A stretch of 64,000 nucleotides of DNA. Source: Lacimicrobium alkaliphilum. Lineage in GTDB: Bacteria; Pseudomonadota; Gammaproteobacteria; Enterobacterales; Alteromonadaceae. The notes below the pieces were generated by a model. The model searched no databases and was not told where the DNA came from. It worked only from the letters and a program-made list of their open reading frames with translations. Numbering within the stretch: the stretch's first letter is position 1; each line of letters opens with the position of its first letter. A program made the position numbers and the translations under genes. The stretch covers positions 248,001 to 312,000 of the forward strand of contig NZ_CP013650.1 in assembly GCF_001466725.1 (NCBI RefSeq), read 5' to 3'. Below, in pieces: positions 60,724-64,000 of this stretch.

Positions 60724-62172
60724 CTAGGACGGGCTGCTTACCACCTGGTTGCGGCCCTGGCGTTTAGCCTGCAGCAGGTTGGCATCGACACGTTCAAAGG
60801 CTTGTTGCAGGTTTTCCTGCGGGTTCACTTCAATCACCCCAAAACTACCAGACAGTCTTCTTGGTGTCTGTGTCAGGGCGATTCGCATCAGGGTCTGGCG
60901 TAAACGTTCAGCAGTATCGGTGGCGTGCTGCAAATCACTGTTGGGTAACAGCAACATAAATTCATCACCACCAAAGCGGCCGAACAGGTCGGACTGGCGC
61001 AGATCAGTGAGAATCTTCTCAGCCACCTGTACCAGAGCGGTGTCGCCCGCGGTATGACCATAATCATCATTGATCTGCTTAAAGTGGTCGACATCGAAAA
61101 GAATCAGTGACACCGGCTGCTGATAACGACGGGCACGGGCGATTTCCTGTTCCGCGCGCTCAAAGAAATACATTCTGCTGGCGACCTGGGTCAGTCCGTC
61201 ATTAAGTGCCAGTTTGCGCAGCTGTTTATTATGTGCTGCCAGCACAGGCACGGCGAGACCAAAATACGCGCTGGCAGCTATTACTGTGATAGCAAACTGA
61301 TATACCAGGGCCTGCTCCATCAGTCCAAGCAGCGCGACCCAGATGGCTGTCAGTACACTGAAAATGGCCAGACTCATGGTGGCCCTGAATGCCGTTTCTG
61401 TATAGACCATCCACATCTGCGGGATGATCAGGAAGAATACCGCGAAGGACACCTCAGGATAGGGAAAGGCATAGGCCAGCAACATAATGGCGCTGAGCAT
61501 CAGGATGCAAATGCCCTGCTTAATCAGGTAAGGTTGCAGAGGCTGATCCTGCAAATGAAAATCCAGCCCTGCCAGCCAGCTGTCAATCTGTGGATAACGC
61601 CAGCTTAACAGCCCCAGAAAAAGCGGAGTTAGCACGATCGTAGCAGCGAGATCACCAATCCACCAGGGTAGCCAGATATCTGCCACTTCGGAGCTTTGGA
61701 TCATACCGCTGATCGCCAGTGCCTGGGTGCCCAGTAATGCTGCAGTGAGCGCAGTCACCGAGCCGATAACCAGAAAAGACAATATGGCTTTGGGCAGCAC
61801 ATCGGCGACGAGGGATTTGACCATAGAGCGCAGCAACGAAGCGCCTAACCAATAGGTAAAACAATGGGCCGCACCAAAGAGTATGCCGCTGTTGGCGAGT
61901 TGCAGCCAGTCTTGCTCTGACTGGTACATATTATCGACCCAGAAGGTGGCGATAATACTACAAAGTAACAATACCGGCATGGCCCGCAGGCCCATCACCA
62001 GAAAAGCCGCGAAGCTCAGGCCGGCCGGTGGAAACCAGATACTGGCGTGCGGCGCATACTCCATCAGCACTGCCAGCCGCCACAGCAACAACCAGCAAAG
62101 AAGAAGCAGAATGCTGCGCAGCATTTCAGTGGCAGAGAAAAAGATATTAAGCTGGTTTCTGAACGACCCCAT
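60724..62172 (-). CDS. MASE1-type membrane diguanylate cyclase
   Basis: The protein has 482 residues. The N-terminal half has about eight membrane helices with the MASE1-type feature SIWFPPAGLSFAAFLVMGLRAMPVLL. The C-terminal GGDEF domain (about 315-480) has NDGLTQVASRMYFFERAE, LFDVDHFKQINDDYGHTAGD and the intact GGDEF active site. The usual RxxD inhibitory site is not clear. It probably makes cyclic di-GMP in response to a membrane signal. It stands alone, between the host-attachment and valS genes. Confidence 0.88.
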   Translation of the reverse strand: MGSFRNQLNIFFSATEMLRSILLLLCWLLLWRLAVLMEYAPHASIWFPPAGLSFAAFLVMGLRAMPVLLLCSIIATFWVDNMYQSEQDWLQLANSGILFGAAHCFTYWLGASLLRSMVKSLVADVLPKAILSFLVIGSVTALTAALLGTQALAISGMIQSSEVADIWLPWWIGDLAATIVLTPLFLGLLSWRYPQIDSWLAGLDFHLQDQPLQPYLIKQGICILMLSAIMLLAYAFPYPEVSFAVFFLIIPQMWMVYTETAFRATMSLAIFSVLTAIWVALLGLMEQALVYQFAITVIAASAYFGLAVPVLAAHNKQLRKLALNDGLTQVASRMYFFERAEQEIARARRYQQPVSLILFDVDHFKQINDDYGHTAGDTALVQVAEKILTDLRQSDLFGRFGGDEFMLLLPNSDLQHATDTAERLRQTLMRIALTQTPRRLSGSFGVIEVNPQENLQQAFERVDANLLQAKRQGRNQVVSSPS

Positions 62173-62330
62173 CAGATGCCCATTTAATTAGAGTGAGCGT
62201 AGCAACGCTGTAGCATCCTTGTTACGGCTGGTTTCTATCGTCTTCACCTATTGTTGTTGAGATACTAAACAGATTGACGGGGGCCCGGCAAGTGAAGTTT
62301 GCCTGCCCCAACTGAGTCATCCGACAGATA

Positions 62331-64000
62331 TTACAGATTCTCAATGGTCTGCTTTTGCTCCTGCAGCTTTTCGGTTTGCAGTCGGAACTCTTCCAGTTTA
62401 GCTTTTTCTTTGTCGATCACAGCAGGGGGGGCTTTGCTGACAAAATTCTGATTGTTCAGTTTGCCTTCGGTACGCTGCATATCGCCTTCTAGCTTCTCCA
62501 TCGCCTTGTTGATTCTGGCCAGTTCGGCATCCTTGTCGATCAGTCCTGCCATGGGAATCAGCACTTCCATTTCACCAACAATGGCTGAGGCCGAAGCAGG
62601 GCCTTTTTCGCCAGTAGGCAATATCTCAATTTCCTCCAGTCTGGCCAGACGGCTGAGCAGCAGTTGTGTGTCTTTAAGACGACGTAAGTCTTGCTCACCT
62701 GCATTGCGCAACAGCACAGAAAGGGGTTTGCTGGGGCTGATATCCATTTCACCACGGATATTACGTACGCCGACAATCACTTGCTTGACCCACTCGATAT
62801 CGGCCAGGACCTGATCATCGATCAGGCTGCTGTCCTGCTCCGGAAATGGCTGGATCATAATGCTTTGTCCCTGCGCATTGCGGCACAATGGCGCCACCCG
62901 TTGCCAGATCTCTTCGGTAATATATGGCATAAAAGGGTGCATCAGGCGTAGCAGACTCTCCAATACATTTACCAGGGTATGACGGGTGCCGCGTTTCTGT
63001 GTCTCGCTGCTGGCCTCACTGTTAAGTACAGGCTTAGATAGCTCCAGATACCAGTCGCAGAACTGATTCCAGGTAAATTCATAGACCGCCTGAGCCGCCA
63101 TGTCGAAACGGTAATCCTTGATTGCGGATTCGAATGCCTGCAATGTTTGCTGGAACTTCGCCCAAATCCACTTATCTGCCAGGCTCAATTGCAGTTCACC
63201 GCCGCTTAAGCCGGTATCCTGCTCTTCGGTATTCATCAGTACAAAACGCGAGGCATTCCACAGTTTGTTGCAGAAGTTGCGGTACCCTTCTACCCGGCCC
63301 ATATCGAAGTTGATATCACGGCTGGTGGAGGCCATGGCCGCAAAGGTAAAGCGCAGGGCGTCGGTGCCATAGGCGGCAATACCATCAGGGAACTGGGCCT
63401 GAGTACGCTGGGCAATTTTCTGGGCCAGTTGCGGTTGCATCATACCGGCGGTTCGTTTCGCTGTCAGGGCATCCAGTTCAATGCCGTCAATCAGGTCGAT
63501 AGGGTCGAGCACATTACCCTTTGACTTGGACATTTTGTTGCCCTGCTCGTCACGGATAAGGCCGGTGATATAGATTTCTTTAAAGGGGATCTTGCCGGTG
63601 AACTTTTTGGTCATCATGATCATTCTGGCCACCCAGAAGAATATGATGTCAAAGCCTGTTACCAGCACTGAGCTTGGTACAAAGGTTTCCAGCTCCGGGG
63701 TTTCCTCTGGCCAGCCGAGGGTGGCGAAGGGCCACAGGGCAGAAGAGAACCAGGTATCCAGCACATCTTCATCCTGACGTAACATCACGTCATCCGCTAA
63801 CTGATGTTTGGTTCTGACCTCTGCTTCGTCACGACCTACGTAGACATTCTGCTGCTCGTCATACCAGGCGGGAATACGGTGACCCCACCATAATTGCCGG
63901 GAAATACACCAGTCCTGAATGTTATACATCCACTGGTAGTAGGTTTTGTTCCAGTTTTCTGGCACAAATTTAATTTCACCGGACTCCACCGCTTCTATCG
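62331..64000 (-). CDS. valS: Valyl-tRNA synthetase (C-terminal part; N-terminus beyond the right edge)
   Basis: The visible part has about 556 residues and stays open to the window edge. [18 protein letters not shown] and the KMSKS loop ([14 protein letters not shown]) belong to the class I catalytic domain. The anticodon-binding domain follows ([44 protein letters not shown]). The C-terminal coiled coil, specific to ValRS, is clear ([48 protein letters not shown]). It loads valine on tRNA-Val. Whether holC lies upstream, as in many gammaproteobacteria, cannot be seen. Confidence 0.96.
   Translation of the reverse strand, partial: IEAVESGEIKFVPENWNKTYYQWMYNIQDWCISRQLWWGHRIPAWYDEQQNVYVGRDEAEVRTKHQLADDVMLRQDEDVLDTWFSSALWPFATLGWPEETPELETFVPSSVLVTGFDIIFFWVARMIMMTKKFTGKIPFKEIYITGLIRDEQGNKMSKSKGNVLDPIDLIDGIELDALTAKRTAGMMQPQLAQKIAQRTQAQFPDGIAAYGTDALRFTFAAMASTSRDINFDMGRVEGYRNFCNKLWNASRFVLMNTEEQDTGLSGGELQLSLADKWIWAKFQQTLQAFESAIKDYRFDMAAQAVYEFTWNQFCDWYLELSKPVLNSEASSETQKRGTRHTLVNVLESLLRLMHPFMPYITEEIWQRVAPLCRNAQGQSIMIQPFPEQDSSLIDDQVLADIEWVKQVIVGVRNIRGEMDISPSKPLSVLLRNAGEQDLRRLKDTQLLLSRLARLEEIEILPTGEKGPASASAIVGEMEVLIPMAGLIDKDAELARINKAMEKLEGDMQRTEGKLNNQNFVSKAPPAVIDKEKAKLEEFRLQTEKLQEQKQTIENL

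Overview
The window looks like chromosome of a marine gammaproteobacterium of the Alteromonadaceae (Alteromonas and relatives). The gene content supports this: several TonB-dependent receptors, a DUF2982 protein, gammaproteobacterial ParC, FolE, RraB and ValS, and a dense set of cyclic-di-GMP and hybrid two-component proteins. The GC content is moderate. No tRNA, rRNA, CRISPR array, prophage or intact insertion sequence was seen.

Region 1 (1-16.7 kb) is a tryptophan/kynurenine-type catabolic island. After the edge of a CadC-like regulator, a LysR regulator is divergent from an operon for the lower 3-hydroxyanthranilate meta-cleavage route. That operon holds 2-aminomuconate semialdehyde dehydrogenase, 2-oxopent-4-enoate hydratase, 4-oxalocrotonate decarboxylase, 2-aminomuconate deaminase, 3-hydroxyanthranilate dioxygenase, ACMS decarboxylase and a secreted LVIVD beta-propeller protein. 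Facing it across a repeat-rich gap is a second operon with kynureninase, an SNF-type Na+ symporter, acetaldehyde dehydrogenase and 4-hydroxy-2-oxovalerate aldolase. A TonB receptor diverges from kynureninase. Together these can turn 3-hydroxykynurenine or 3-hydroxyanthranilate into pyruvate and acetyl-CoA. The kynurenine 3-monooxygenase and tryptophan dioxygenase steps are not in the window.

Region 2 (16.8-35.7 kb) is a second catabolic island of unknown substrate and the most interesting part of the window. It has an OFA-type MFS transporter, an aspartate-dehydrogenase-like enzyme, two VOC proteins, two TSUP carriers, a 2Fe-2S ferredoxin, a small DUF2798 protein, a GntR/FCD regulator, an aldehyde dehydrogenase, a ThDP enzyme, an alpha/beta hydrolase, an FAH-family enzyme, a RutE-like nitroreductase, a glutathione transferase and a TonB receptor. 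Four promoter regions carry the same pair of sites: TGTATACA, then a TGTATTCA-like copy exactly 20 bp later. A single TGTATACT lies just upstream of gntR. This ties the island into one predicted GntR regulon. An unrelated pair sits in the middle: a lipoprotein hydrolase and a membrane LytTR regulator.

Region 3 (35.7-44 kb) is a signalling locus. Hpt-REC-GGDEF, REC-HDOD and CheY-like proteins form one operon with 4-bp overlaps, divergent from two overlapping membrane or PAS/GAF sensor kinases. Region 4 (44-64 kb) is mostly housekeeping: a glycerate-kinase-like P-loop protein, a possible UPF0149-like protein, a TonB receptor, FolE, DUF2982, a 7TM hybrid kinase, ParC, an Hpt-HD-GYP protein, PlsC, RraB, an SPFH-DUF4177-RHH operon with a tandem TGATATCA operator, a SYLF lipoprotein, a host-attachment-family protein, a MASE1-GGDEF cyclase and the C-terminal part of ValS. 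Repeats (REP-like palindromes, a MITE-like element, a heptamer array) fill the larger gaps.
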